A DNA stretch of 64,000 nucleotides from Anarhynchus alexandrinus (lineage: Eukaryota > Chordata > Aves > Charadriiformes > Charadriidae), in contig VUYV01000073.1 of assembly GCA_008711295.1 (NCBI GenBank), positions 1,984,996 through 2,048,995 of the forward strand. Reading direction: 5' to 3'. Position 1 is the stretch's first letter. Every line of letters starts with the position of its first letter. Made by a program: the position numbers and the translations under genes. The notes under the pieces were generated by a model. It ran no database searches. It was given only the letters and a program-made list of their open reading frames with translations, and had not been told where the DNA came from. This document shows positions 46,820-59,599 of this stretch, piece by piece.

Positions 46820-47130
46820 TCCGTCTGCAAACACTAAACATAATAAAAGGCCATTGCAGGCTCCATCCAAGCCTGGCTATAATTAAATATATTGACTGAT
46901 AAATTGAGTATAGTTATACCTCTCCATCTGGTCTCAGCAGAGGACCACTGACATTTTGTTCAGATACGCTCATTTTTTCGTCTCTTTCAGAACGAGATTT
47001 GCATCATAGCTTTTTAATGAGCTAATAGTTAAAATAGCCCCCTATAATTACGCTAGAATAATCCAGCATTATTTCAGCTTAATTATAGGGGGATATCTTA
47101 ACTATACATCATTTGCAGTTCTCAGTCACT
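46820..47130. promoter_or_regulatory. Candidate conserved non-coding block containing a long hairpin
   Basis: A+T-rich and non-repetitive, with homeodomain-like words (CTATAATTAAATATATTGAC, TTTTTAATGAGCTAATAG) leading into the 81-nt hairpin described separately. The whole block resembles conserved non-coding DNA in texture. Conservation is inferred, not tested. Confidence 0.35.
47025..47105. repeat. 81-nt near-perfect hairpin (inverted repeat)
   Basis: Pairing position i with 94130-i gives a 38-position stem (47025-47062 with 47068-47105) around a 5-nt loop (47063-47067). Of the 38 positions, 33 are Watson-Crick, one (47056/47074) is a G-T wobble and only four mismatch (47033/47097, 47037/47093, 47051/47079, 47055/47075). 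The uninterrupted core is 13 bp, CCCCCTATAATTA (47038-47050) facing TAATTATAGGGGG (47080-47092). A structure this long is not expected by chance. It could be a microRNA-like precursor, an ancient palindromic conserved repeat (compare the Eulor-type hairpin repeats described in vertebrates), a tiny MITE, or a cruciform-forming regulatory element. The near symmetry and short loop favour a palindromic element over a typical pre-miRNA. Confidence 0.95.
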
Positions 47131-48071
47131 CTAATGCACAGATGTCTGAAGAAATGACATAAAACACTAGCAAGTTACAAAATATCTAGAGTGGTGCTCA
47201 TTGCGTCTGTGGAAAATGATCACATCTATTTTCCGTACCTCTGCTATGCAGTCTCCCTGCTCAGATTATTTCCTGCCAACCAAGAGATAATATTGAAAGC
47301 AATGGAAATAAAATACTTCACTATCTCATGTCATGCTCTGATATTGTTGACTCTTTCATTTTCATATCTCCTTGATCCTCTCATAAATCTTCACATCAAC
47401 ATACTATAGTTAATTTCGCCAAACCTTTAGCAGCTCTGGAAGCAAACCAATTCCTAAACCTACTGCCTTCGTAGCTGTGGCCAGACTATGGGGCTGCCTT
47501 TAACTTTGCTATGGGTTTTGTTTGTATGCATTAAATGACCCGGAAGAATTGCCCCGGGAGCACAAGGCATTGCTATTCACGGTTAATCTCCTCTCCCTCC
47601 TCGGAGACCACCACAACCCAACAAGGCGGCATTGTTGGAAAAGTCAGCTCGCTGCACTGGGTAGACATGTCTCTGCCGCACCACGTGGCTCTTCCCTCTG
47701 GGGTACCTCCTGCTGTGGGATACAGGATGCCTGTGAGAAGACGGGCAAGGACTTACTTGTGGCTGTTGGTCAGGGAGGTGTAGCTGTCACCCCTGTCCCC
47801 CCCACACTCAGCACACCATCACATATCACCACCCTCGGGCTCACCTGATGCTGTTATCGGTAGCTCAGCTGCATCCCCTCTGTCCCAGCCCTCAGGACTC
47901 CTTACAGCCATCACTCCTCTCACCTAACTCAGTCATCCTTTCTCATCTTACAAGTCAATTCAATCTGCAAAAAACTCTTAGAGGGCACAAGGAAAATACA
48001 GGCAGCCCCCCTGGTCTTCATGGTCAGCGTCACCAACAGGCAGAGTAAATATTTCCATTCACAGCTTGAGC
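47131..48071. other. Non-coding stretch, nothing recognised
   Basis: Mixed DNA with short frames only; no gene or mobile element was recognised. Confidence 0.55.
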
Positions 48072-48119
48072 GGATGTGGCAGAGGTTGGATGTGGCAGAG
48101 GTTGAATGTGGCAGAGGGG
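48072..48119. repeat. 16-bp tandem repeat, three copies
   Basis: Units GGATGTGGCAGAGGTT (48072-48087 and 48088-48103, identical) and a third copy with two changes (48104-48119). A young local expansion, read directly from sequence. Confidence 0.9.
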
Positions 48120-51100
48120 TCTGAAAGCAGGCGGCGATGTGGGCAGGAGCTTGCCCCCCAGTCCTTCTGCTGTCAATGTAGTGCTTGGCCAGCCAGCACT
48201 GACCACAGGCACAGGAAAATGCAACAATTTCTGGGTGCCCACCAGAGGAGAAGAACCACTGCCTGAGAGGTCTGTGTAGCACTGGACCTGGGACTGTGGG
48301 GCTGTCTGGGTGTGAAGGTACATCCCTGTCCCCACCAGCAGCTCACTGCAGGCTGCCAGCCCTGCTGGGCAAGCTCTTGTGGAGATGAGAGTGCTGCCCC
48401 AGGTCAGAAAGCAGGGGGATGATGAGGTGACGCCTGAGGAACCTGCACAGTTGGGTGACAACCCCTGAGCCAGAACGACCAATGAGGAAAAGTCTTTCTG
48501 AGCCCTGGAAGATCAGGCTGGCTTTCTGCAATGAGAAGGAAAACTTTTGGCCTAAGACCACCGTGGGCACTGGTAGCCCTTCCTCCGCTCCTTCTGAGTG
48601 CTTACCCTCTGCTTCTCCCACTCCCAGGACCTTGGACCAGATGCTTGCACAGAAGACAACACCTTTTCCACTGTTCCCTGCGTAGGGGTAGAATAAAGAC
48701 AGGTCGTGGAGATTCAGACAGAGATTTCATGTGCTGCACAAGGGTCATAAGACATTTCCAAACAATGTTGTATATTCAACGCACTTTCAATTAAAAAAAA
48801 TATAAAAATGGAATAAGTTAAAATTTTGGAATACTAAATATTTTTCTGGGAGAAAACATGGCATGCACTACAATTAGAAAACTGTGCAAGGAATGCAGGG
48901 GGAAACAATATTTGTCCTCAGGTGTATACTTTCACATTCACAGGTTTGTGTACTCCAGAGGAAGATTCATGGGAACATTCCCCTGGGTCTGAGTACTTCA
49001 CTAAGAGAAAAAAATCCAGAGATCTGCTCAGTCGACACCTTTCCTTATGATGCCTTGTAGAGCAGAATTAGAAGGAAAAGACTTGTTCCTTGGAATAGGT
49101 GAAGTAAAAGGGGTGGTGGGAAAGCTTGTGGCAGTAGCCCATGAAGACAGTGACAAATGCATGACACATATTCAGGCAACGCTCAGCAGTGAGGAGGTGA
49201 TATGAGGAGGGCTAGCAAGGATGGGCTGTGGTCTATTTGTGTGCCTCTCGCAGGGCATGGAGAGGGTCTTCAGAGACAGGTTGCAACCACATAGGAACCT
49301 CTGCAAGGCTGCTCTGACTTTGGAGGATGCTACTGTGAAATGGGTCCCCATAAGGCAGTGAGGGATAGTTTGTATTATTGAGCAGACAGCTCAATAATCC
49401 CCCACAGATGGGCAGCACTGCTGCTTCCAGGGAGGCGTTGAGCACCACGGGAGAGCACCGGGAGAGCACTGCTAACTCCAAGGGAGGTGCAGACAGAGCT
49501 GCATTTCCGTGCAGTCTGTGAACCGGGTACTATTTTTAGCTTCATTTCTCTCTTTTAACACCTGTGGATCAGCCTAACAGGCAGAGAGATAGCGTATAAT
49601 AAATGTCATAACCTCCCTGGAAAATACCTCATGGCTTTTAAACTAATCCCTTGATACTTTGAGAGGACTGCTGCGTGACATTGATTAAACCTAGGGGGTT
49701 GGTCATGTGAGGTAACAGTACTTGTAGGATGCTGTTCCCTTGCCAGGCTGGTCTCTGCCTCTGCTCCTCCATGCAATAGGGCATCCAGAACCCCTCGAGA
49801 CCATGATCCTGACATTGATCCTCTGAGCTTGCACCAGAGATGTCCTTCCTTGAGGCACTAACTCATTTTCCATTCAAAGTGGTAATGGATGTTGAAGCCT
49901 CGCTCTTATCCCTGCAGTCTTATAACCCCACCAGCATTCCTCTTCCTCTACAGAGGTCCTAGTCTCTGGGGGGTGTCACCTCTCCTGAATTTGTTCTGCT
50001 TGTTGATTTGCTGGTAGACCTGCTCACTGCTGTGTCTCCATTTCAAATGCACTTGGACACTTTCTTCTGCTTAGTGTCTGACAAAGTCAAGGATCTTCAG
50101 TTGGGACCATGCAGAAATGTGAGACAAGTTTGCTTTACATTTTATTTGGGGCTTTTTGATGGTCTGTTTGGTATTTTTACTTATGATGAAAAAGTTTTTC
50201 AAAAATTACTTTTGGATCTCACCAGGTAGAGAACTGCACTTGAATGCATGCAGATGCTTACCAATAAGATGATATCTGGCCAAGATGCACCCAAAGCAAT
50301 AGAGGTCATACAGACAAATGAACAGGTTGACCTATGTTACAAGAAAAATACTGTGAGGCATCACAAGGAGGACCAACAATGAATGAGTAGTTTTAGGACA
50401 GGGAATGCACGCACTCATCCACGCAGATTGCACGCAGATTGCTTTCCAATGTATGGCAATAGCCTGAAATAAAACACAGAGGATTCACAGCTGGAATTTG
50501 TGTGTGTGGAGGCATGCCTGCAAAAAATCTCAGCTCACCCTCCATGGCCTGCAGGCACGAACAAGCCCTGTGTCCCCCTGGCCCTGTCTGTGATGTGAGA
50601 TGGAGAGTGACCTTAAGAGTGGTTTGAGCACACAGAGCACCGTGACCTGTGCCCTTTCCCTCCCATTGCAGTGCATCTGACTGAAAAGGAAGGAAGGACT
50701 ATTTTTTGGGCATCTCACACTTACCCAAAGGGTCAACACTGGCCTTGGGAGAGTCAGAAGCAGGACACTGATGGTGAAGGGGACTGCAGCAGTTGGTCCT
50801 GTCCATGCCCCATCCCCACAGAAGCCCCTGATCAGGCAGGTGATCCAGTGCCAATACACTGCACCGGGTTAGGGTTGGTGTCCCTCTCACCTGTCAGCCC
50901 TGCAGTTTGGGTGAAGAAAGGCTCTTTGCATGACTGTGTTTGCAATGAAAGGGTGGGTTTGGGCTTGCCTGAGCTGTCAGCAGAGATATCCCCCTTGTAG
51001 ACAGAGTCTCCTTTAGACGTACATACTGAAGAAATGTATAAGCTGGAAACTTCTAGAGTTCCTGTGCTTCTCTTTTAATATTGTGTAGCTACAATGTCAT

Positions 51101-52739
51101 ATACCCCCACTTTTGTATACTAGGGAAAAGAAGTAGACAGAATTGGAGTGCTTGTTCATCATCATCTTGTAAAAATGATAGAGAGCAGTCTCATTAAAGT
51201 CTGGAGTATTAGGAATCACTTCAGTATGCACTTTTTGCTTATCCAGGGTTTTGGAAATACTCCCAGGGAGCACGGGATGAAGACCTAAAGGAAATCACCT
51301 TTTATGACCTAACAAACCCATTAGAATCAATTATATTGAGTTGTATCAAGCTGAAAGCTAACCCCATCAGCAACTTTCTATGACCCACTTGTGCAGAGGG
51401 TAAGGATGAAATTCTCAAGAGTTAAAAGCCTCTAGTACCTGGAGGTCTGTTTGCTCTGCTCACTTATTTACATATGCATGCCTTCCTGCTACATTTCCTC
51501 ATTAACCTCCTTCATCTTGTGTTTGAATCAAAAGTATCTTTTTCATCTCCCTTGCTGATGCTGAAAAGGCCTTCATAAAGGTGAACTGGAAATGTCTGTC
51601 TTGCACTCCAAAAGCTCTCACCTCCTGAAGATGTCTGTAAAACCAGTTAATGCATCGTATCAGGGCAACTAACTCCTGTTCCCAGAGCTGTCACTTGCCT
51701 AGAGCTCAGTCCCCTCCAAACTCCTCCAAGGACTGTCCTGCATGATGTTTGTAAAGACTCCTACGTCATCCATAGGAGCCATCCTGGGCCACGGGTGACC
51801 AGGATTTTCATTCCTTCACTCTGCCTTTAAAGTGCACTTCAAATAGTGACAATGCAGCCGATAATGCTTGTTTTGGTCCAGAATCTTCTCAGCTAATTGC
51901 AGGCACAGGACAGGGTCCCTTCCCTGAGTGAGGAGGCTACTTATCAGGGTCCTCTCCAGCGACACAGGACAGAATGAAAGAGGGCATCTCTGGCAGCAAA
52001 GAAAGCTATGTGTCTGCATCAGGGGTCAGCCAGACCATGCTCCCAGCTGAAGGCCTTTCAGCTGGGTCCATTAAACGGCATGCAGTGAGTCTCTAAGTCC
52101 GTGTTACATTGCCAAAGTTCATCTAACTGTTAAATAGCGATAAAACAAATCATCAGCATCCCTCTAACCCCCTGCCTAATGGCTGCACTGGAAGGATTAA
52201 CACGTTCGAGAGCTAGATGAGCTCTGCCAGAATGTTCCCAGACGCAGTCACTCACAGATTTTAATGAATTAGGCCAGCAGCCTCCCTTGGTGCTTGCTTT
52301 CTTGCATATTCATATGATGGGCTTTTATCAGCACAAAGCCTTGTAAAGGCAGCGTTTCCAGGCTGCACACATGAGCGTCCCTGGGAAGCAGAGTTTGAAA
52401 CTGGGCCATGAAGGTGGTGGAGCTCAAAGTCCATGTGTGCCCAGACAAGTGGCAAACACCCATATGGTCTGGTCCCCCAAGCTGGGCAGTGATGCTGGGG
52501 TGAGGAGCAGCAAGTCCTCCTCCAGGGCTCTTTGAGAGGAAGCTACCAGCTTGGGAAAAAGAACAAAACAGACTTGGAAATGGGTGTGCTGAACCATTCT
52601 GGCTAGCTGGGAGTTGCTGTTGGCAGCACTGGCCAGAGATGCAAGAGTTTGCTCCTGTATCACTTACCCTGTCTCAGTGTGTGAAGTCAGAGTATTTTGG
52701 GGTCACCTCTGGATCATAGGTTCATGATGGTGAGCAGAA
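48120..52739. other. Non-coding stretch with a short tandem duplication
   Basis: No gene or mobile element was recognised. An exact 11-bp tandem pair CGGGAGAGCAC lies at 49448-49469. 48780-48850 is A+T-rich. Frames up to 150 codons around 48030-48482 and 109 codons around 50530-51000 are opposed by frames on the other strand and carry no domain. Confidence 0.5.
49448..49469. repeat. 11-bp exact tandem duplication
   Basis: CGGGAGAGCAC occurs twice head-to-tail with no mismatch. Confidence 0.9.
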
Positions 52740-53090
52740 GGCTGTAAAAATTTGAATTATTTAATCCTTTAGGGATCTGTGAGGAAAGAGCTAAAGGCCA
52801 GGTTGTGGTACAGGGTACATCACACCAAGCAAAGAGAGGGAGATTTTGATTGTCTAATGAAGGCTCCCTGATGGACTTTCACTGGATCTTGTGTTTGTTC
52901 ATTAATGCCACTTTACTCCACATAACCGGCCCAAATACTAACCCAACAAAGCAAATTATCTCAGCCTTGTAACTTGCCTGGTAATGTGTAATTGTGCTAA
53001 TTAGGTCTTCACTTAATTTAAATCCTTAAGTAAATCTTTAATTTAAGGTGACGGTGAGCCTTTGAAGGTGCACTGAAAAAGAATAAAGTA
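52740..53090. promoter_or_regulatory. Candidate conserved non-coding block, homeodomain-rich
   Basis: A+T-rich, non-repetitive DNA with several NKX/homeodomain-like words: TTCATTAATGCC, GTAATTGTGCTAATTAGG, and the inverted pair ACTTAA/TTAAGT (53012-53034), followed by a further TTTAATTTAAGG. The motif words are seen; regulatory function is inferred. Confidence 0.3.
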
Positions 53091-56000
53091 CCAAGTGCAT
53101 TGAAGAAGAGTCAGACTTCCCATGTTCAATCAATTGGCCTTAGAAGCTCATAATGTCCAAAGGCCACCAGTGAGCTCCAGGGCTCCTGCAGGGTTAGGAA
53201 GCATCGTGCGCTGTAGAGCAAGGTGCCGGCTGGGACCGACTGCTGTGACCTCCTGGCCCAGGTGGGACACACAAAATAGGATCTACTAGGGAAGAAGGAC
53301 CAGCCAACCTTGCGCGGGAGGGAAGGGAAGGATATTGGGTCTATTAATTTTCTCGGTGCCAACTGAGAAGTCAGATATCGTTAAAATGTGTGTTCAGCTT
53401 AAAACCCCAGCAAGGCCAGATGCTCACTAAGTGGATACACTTCAGCAAGTGCCTGCACATTAAAATACAAACTAAAAGGGAAAAAGCTAGTGGAACTGAA
53501 GCATTAAACAAACGGTGACAGGACATGCGTGAGCACACACAAATCACCCTGTTTACAGCTCAGGACGCGCAGAGCTCCCATTTGCATCCAGAGACATCTA
53601 ATTGTTCTGACACTGCAAACACACGGTCTCTTTCGCCTGTCTAGCCATGGTCTGCAGCAAATAGCTGCATGAATAGGGGCAAATAGCTACATAAACAGCC
53701 CGTTCACCTGGTGGCACATGCCCACATCTGGGAGCGCAGCAGCTCCTGGTCTGCCACAGCTGCAGGACATCACCTCCTGGGAGCATCCAGCTAGTTGTCT
53801 GACCCGTCTGTTCATGCTGAGTCCTGGCTGCATCCCCTGGACATCCCCAAGAGCTACAGCATCCCCTGAATACTGCCTATGAAATGCCAGCACTGCCCTG
53901 GTGGCTGTGGATGCCGTTTCTCTGGCTGATACCTCCTGCCCTCCTGCAAATGGGGAGGATAAAGCACAAGCAGTTCTTTTAAACCCAATAATTCAGCGTT
54001 TACGCTGCAGCTGTCAGACCACAAAATTGCAGCAGATGTTACAGCAGTACTCCTAGCCTGCTGGTCCAAAAAGTAACGCAGTGTCTGGTCAGCTCTCACT
54101 CTGACCATGTGCAAAAGCAGACGCTAACGTCTACATCTCCCGCTAGCTTATGAGGCAGAAACACCATCGCGATTCTGAGCAAGTCAGCAAGATGGTCCAT
54201 GAGGTCCCATTATGGTTAATGCTCCCTTACCACAGAGAGTTTTTTTAGTAGACCTAGTCCATACAATGTGTCGTTACCCCCTCAGTTTTGATCATCGATC
54301 TGAAGAGCATATCGCCTTGGAGATTAGCAAAGAAATTCTGGCTGCAAAGCTGCTGAAAAGGCCACTTTGGTTGATTTTTTTTTTCATATTGCTTTGTGTT
54401 TCTGCTTCACAGAACAGAAGGGCAATAAAAATTAATTTCATGATGTAATAAAATGTTTGCCTCAGAGGTTTCTGGAAGCTGAAGCACTGGTATTTTATTT
54501 GCATGCAAAAATTCATTATGGATATAAAAGTGTGAAGATATGGTGAGGTTGTTAAACCTTAGGATATCGCAGGCTTAGAACAACATAATCAACCAAATTA
54601 AACAGCGTTTTAAACCAAACAAGGTTATGGACGTTATCATTAAAGATGGTAGTAAATAAATGCACTATTTCTGATCCATAATTGTTTTAATCTTCATGGA
54701 GTGGGAGTACAAAAGCATCATTAACTGGCCCCAAATGCCTCAGGATTTGGTTCCTAATTTGGAAGGTCTGCCTTTCCTGAGCTTACCAGATGTTCAGAAA
54801 TAGTTTTGTGTCATTATTGGTTATCTTTGTTTCCCAAGGTTTTGTTTCCTCTTCTCCCAAATTACTTATGCTCAGTCAAAAACCCCGTCTTGTTCCCTCC
54901 CTTGCTTCCTGGCTTTATAACAAGATGGAACAGCAACTCCAGAAATAAGAAAAGTAGCACAGCCAGATGACCCTCCTCTGAGGGTCAGAGCACTTAGCTG
55001 GAGGATGGAAAGGGAAAATAGAGAGAGTGATTATTTAGTGTTACTTGGGTTTTTCTTCATTTCCCCAGACTCAGCGTTCCCGTGTTCAGATTGGGTTTGG
55101 GGTGGGCAGGGCGAGGCCGTGACACAAGTCACTTTGTGTTCTTAGTAAGTTAGAAAGACTCAAACAAAGTGATTTTTCTGAAAGGTTGCTTTCACTGGCA
55201 ATGGGGGATGCTAGGGTACAAAGCATTAAATTGCTGGCTGACATTATGCGGTGTTTACTAAAGAAACTGCAGAAGATAAACAACCCACTGCAAACGCTCT
55301 GAAGTGTGGGGAGCTGTCGCCTCCTCGCCTCCCTTGGAGTTTAATCAAATATACACAACTAAGGTTTACGTTTGTTATGAGGAGGGCAGTAAAAATGAAC
55401 TGCAAAGCGAAGATACTGTTTTGCCAGCGGCTGGGTACAGCCCTGTTAAGCTGGTGGTGCTTTGTTTGGGTGTTTTGCAGAGGCTGAAATGTTCCTGCAT
55501 GAAATAGCTGAAACTGTGGGAGTCGCTGCTCGAAACACCCGGCACAACAAAGCCAGGACCCGGTGGTGCTGGCAGGAGGGTGTCCATATGGTCAACAAAC
55601 CAGCCAGGGTCTTTGTTAGAGCAAAGGGGGAAGGTCTGGGAGCCCGTTTCTGCACCAGGGCAGGGAAAGTGGATGAAGGAGGCAGGAGAAAGCTGAGCAG
55701 ATGCAGAGGATAGTTTGCAGCACGGTCCCTGGGCACCTTAAGTAGGCAGAGGCCATTCTGCCCACCATCTCCAAGCGAACCCAGTCCCACCAGCCCAGAA
55801 AGGGACAGAGATACATGAGAAGGGTGGGAAACGTCACTGAAGCAGTCAGAGAAAGGCAAGGACCCACCAGAGAAGGGTTTACAGAGTCACCATGACCAAG
55901 AAGTTTTCGGGATGAGGAGGGTATAAAGTCTGTCAGCAAAAAAACACTCTTCCCAGCTTCACCGCTACCAGCAACGGTCAGAGTAAAGGGGCTTTGTGCC

Positions 56001-56871
56001 CATTTTGTAAATAAACAGCCCAGGTCCAAAGCAGTGACAACATTTTGTGTTTGACCTTTCCACCAGCCCAGCTAAAAACTTAGGGGAGCTCTCAGCGCAA
56101 AGTCGAGGTCTAATTTTACCTGTATTAACCTTGTTCCTGCATCCTAGACCCATCTGCACAGGGAAGGCTCATCAAGTCTGAAATGAGTTAGTATTTTGTA
56201 ATAAGTATACTTTTTATACCACAGCTAGTCAAGAGCATTTTTTAAGTGTGACTGTAAGTAGTGATTTTATAGCAATACTACTTATTTTCCCAGTGCTGGA
56301 TTTCCTTATTTGCTGGAGACAACAGCAAGGCCACAGCATGAGTACCAGAAAAGGCATGTACAAGCCTCAGTGAGCCTATGGTACGTTGATACCACAGGAC
56401 CCCGCATCCTGGAGGACCTCCAGTGACCCCTTAGCATTGCTGCATGTTTTGTGAAGGATTAATCAAGTTGGGTTTTTTCTTCCTTTTCTAAATGCCCCCC
56501 AGAGTCAGGATGGATGTACAGGCTGGTATGACCAGCAGTCACCAAAAAACATCCCTGCTGTCCCGTTTCGGCCATGAGCATCCTGTGCAGCCCTTTGTTT
56601 TGAGCATTCAGTCCGCGAACCCCCATGAACCTCTTGGCTTACTGTTTTGGAGGACAGCATAGTTGTCCAGCACAGCTTTTGCCAGAGTGTCCAACATTGC
56701 ATTTTTTATAGCCAGGCCTCAGTCACACTAACAATCATGGGTCTTTGGGGTTAAACATTCCTTTTCCAGGGAGCTGGAGGGTGTTTGGGACACATGTATG
56801 GAAAGGCACAAGCTCCTGTTCTGGGACCATTCGGCACTCTATGTCTACGGCACAATTGCCTGAAATTGCTA
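53091..56871. other. Non-coding stretch, nothing firm
   Basis: No gene was recognised. A frame from a splice-acceptor-like TGTTTTGCAG (ending 55480) runs open to a TAG at 55713; it has an internal ATG at 55489, but the peptide is unrecognised and Arg/Ala/Gly-biased at its end, so I do not call an exon. 54200-54700 is A+T-rich. Confidence 0.5.
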
Positions 56872-56915
56872 AGGATTGCACTCAGTGACCTACACGGTCC
56901 TTTCCAGTCCATGTT
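56872..56915 (+). mobile_element. CR1 LINE 3'-end fragment (sense)
   Basis: The stretch GTGACCTACACGGTCCTTTCCAG-CC, preceded by GATTGCACTCA, fits the sense form of the avian CR1 3' end as I remember it ('GATGACCTTTAAGGTCCCTTCCAACCC'). Most positions agree, but the copy is short, diverged, and lacks a visible terminal ATTCTRTG-type microsatellite. Less certain than the fragment at 4866. Confidence 0.4.
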
Positions 56916-59599
56916 CTTCACTAATCAAGAGGAACAGACTCACAGCAGAATGCAATTACGCAAGGAGGTTCAGTTATGCATAATAAAAACATCCCACCAG
57001 AAGGAGCAGTCCGTGAAGTGGCAGCAGTACCAAGAGACCAAGCAGTGACAATGCTCAGGGGATATTAACCTACAATGAAGTTTAGAGACAAATAAAGATT
57101 AATACCATTTTGGGCTTCTTCAGCAGGGACGTTACGCTGGAAGACAGGGTATTTTCTCTCTTTCACAGTAATGGGCTCACTCTCTCATACGACCTCTCCA
57201 CACAGAAAATAACCATGTGTAATTGCTCCAGCAGAGTGATGCTCTTAATGCAACCGCTCTTTAGCTAAGATCACTCCTTCTCTGGAAAAAAAAAAAAAAA
57301 AAGATTTTGATAAGTAGTCAGGAGTTCAAAGAAGAGCTATGAAACCAGTTAGAAATCCAATAAAACCAGACCAATTTTATTACTTCCCAAGCTTAGGTAT
57401 GGTTATGACAGCCTATGCACAGCACGTACTGGCTCCTGTGGGAAGGTTAGTAAAGTTATACAGGCAGTCGCTAGATGACAAAGACTAAAGAGGAATAAAG
57501 TATGCAATAGATATTACCCAGGAAGGAAACATCATAACTGTCAACTGCACTACGCAGAGAAAGAGCAGACCACCACAGCTTATAGAGTAATTTTTTCCCC
57601 CAGAGAAATGTGTTGGAAACATCACCATGAAAATCTATTGAATTGTCCCTGGAGAAAATACTAATAAATAGATGGTCCTGTAGCAGCAGAAAGATGGACA
57701 AAATTACATAAACAGGTCTTTCTTTTTTATAAACCTGAGAAGCAGGAGTGATGCTAGGTATTTGTGCTTTCATTTGACAGGCTTGCCTAAGTAAGATTTT
57801 TCAAAGGAATTTCTCCTGACAGTATGCTGAAAATGACGACTTTTCTTTGATAGCAGCAAAGTGCATAAATGATTCACTGGAGAGAGAAAAAAAAAATCAG
57901 AGCCAGGGTGACAAAGACACTAAGCGAATGTCAATGTGAAGAGGCATTTCATAGAGCTGGTAAACAAGCTTCCACCCCTGGTACATGCCAGCTTGTGGAT
58001 TAGGACCTCAGGGCCTGACTTTCAAGTGAGGTTTAATCAGGTCTCCATTTCTGCAAGTGCTGATGAGAAACCATGCCTGCATTATTGCACCGCAAATAAG
58101 TCTTGAGTGGAAATGTGAGTAGCAAGATACCTGAACTTCCGGTCTGTGGGGAGAATTGGAAAGATGATTAAGTGAAGGTACAAAATGATCATTGAGTAAC
58201 TAGAGACTTTCTCTTCTAATTAAACTGGTTCTGGATTCTGGAACAGATGGCAAAGAAACCTGTCTGATTTCAGGGTGGAGTCTGACATCACTTAAGGGAT
58301 GTAGTTGCTTGTGATTGCAGATGACTGGATTTGATAATCTATGAGGTCACTTTCTGTCCTGTGATTGCATGTCCCTAATTCTGCTCCCCCTGAAGACAGT
58401 TATAAGCAATTCATTGACTTCCACAGGGGTGTGATGGCATAAGGATGTGAAGTCTGTAGGGAAGATACAGCACCTGCCTCCATGGTCTGTACCTCGTAGG
58501 GCACAACAGCAGCACTTGGGAAACACTAGTATTGACAGAATGGGTAAAATTCAGTGTGTCCACTGTTGAGCAGCAGTGAGAGCCGGCTGTATAATGGTGG
58601 CTCAGATCAGTGCAGCTACACCACCACTGCTCCCGGGAGTGGATGCTCCTTCTGCCTTTCCATGGAGTGACAGCAGTGAAAGAGTTCCCATTGCGCAGCT
58701 GGGAGATACATCAAGTCCCAGAGTGTGACTCCTGTTTTCTGGGGTCAGCAAGCTACTCTGCCAAAGTTTTACCTGGGCTCTTTTCAAGATGTATGGATGT
58801 TTTACACAAAAGATGAATGACTGGCCTGGACCCAGTCAATAGGAGATATCAGTCATGTCTGCACTTGGCCTTGAAAACAACTTGATGTTTCATTATTGTC
58901 ATCAGGCTTGTGCCCGTTCTCTCTGGTCCCACTCATGTTCTGACCATGATCTGAGTCTAACTTGGTTGCCAACCCTGAATCGAACAAGCCCTAACTGTGC
59001 ACTACGGTTGGAAGCGAAGGCCTGGCCCCCATCATTGTACACTCCCCCTAGATCCCTACCACTGTGCAAAATGGGTTAAAGATGCTGACAGATCAGGATG
59101 GCTGGGTGTCAGCTGCAAATGGTTCTGTACAACCAGGGAACAGAGGATTCATGCCTTCAGGCATGGCTGCAACAACCTGTAAGCATTTCAAGTTCAACGC
59201 AACCGCTCCATCCCAACTCTGTTGCACCCTCACATTTCTTCTGGAGCAGTTATTTGCAAGCCTACAGAGGAGAACAGTCGTCTGCTCTTTTGTTTTGGTT
59301 TTTTTTTTAGCCAGATCCAGCTCTGTGCCTGTTCCATACATGGTCCCACAGGCAGATGAAGCAGCAGACCTCAGGAGGCAATGAGCTCTCATGAATCCCC
59401 TGCTAGAAGTAAAGTAGGCAGGAGCTGCTATTGGAAAACATATATCAGTTTGTAGCTGTCCCGTTTCCCATTACATTCATGCCGAAAGGCATTTCCTTTA
59501 TCTTTTGAACTTTCAGAGAGGGGAAGAGGAGCTAAGCTCACAGCAATTCTCCTTTCATGGGCAGGATGCAACTGGCTGGTTTTGGGGGCAGTGAATGAA
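56916..59599. other. Non-coding stretch with a poly(A) run
   Basis: A17 at 57286-57302 has no recognisable retrocopy upstream. 58000-58100 and 58400-58445 contain phrases (GGGCCTGACTTTCAAG, CATTGACTTCCACAGGGG) reminiscent of ancient sauropsid repeats, but too short to call. A T run lies near 59301-59309. No gene was recognised. Confidence 0.5.
57286..57302. repeat. Poly(A) run, 17 bases
   Basis: Seventeen consecutive A in a non-coding context. No AATAAA within about 30 bp upstream in a retrocopy-like arrangement was seen, so simple sequence is the default reading. Confidence 0.9.

Noticed and set aside
57286..57302. A17 tract as the tail of a processed pseudogene
   Set aside because: No coding-like sequence, poly(A) signal arrangement or target-site duplication was found upstream.
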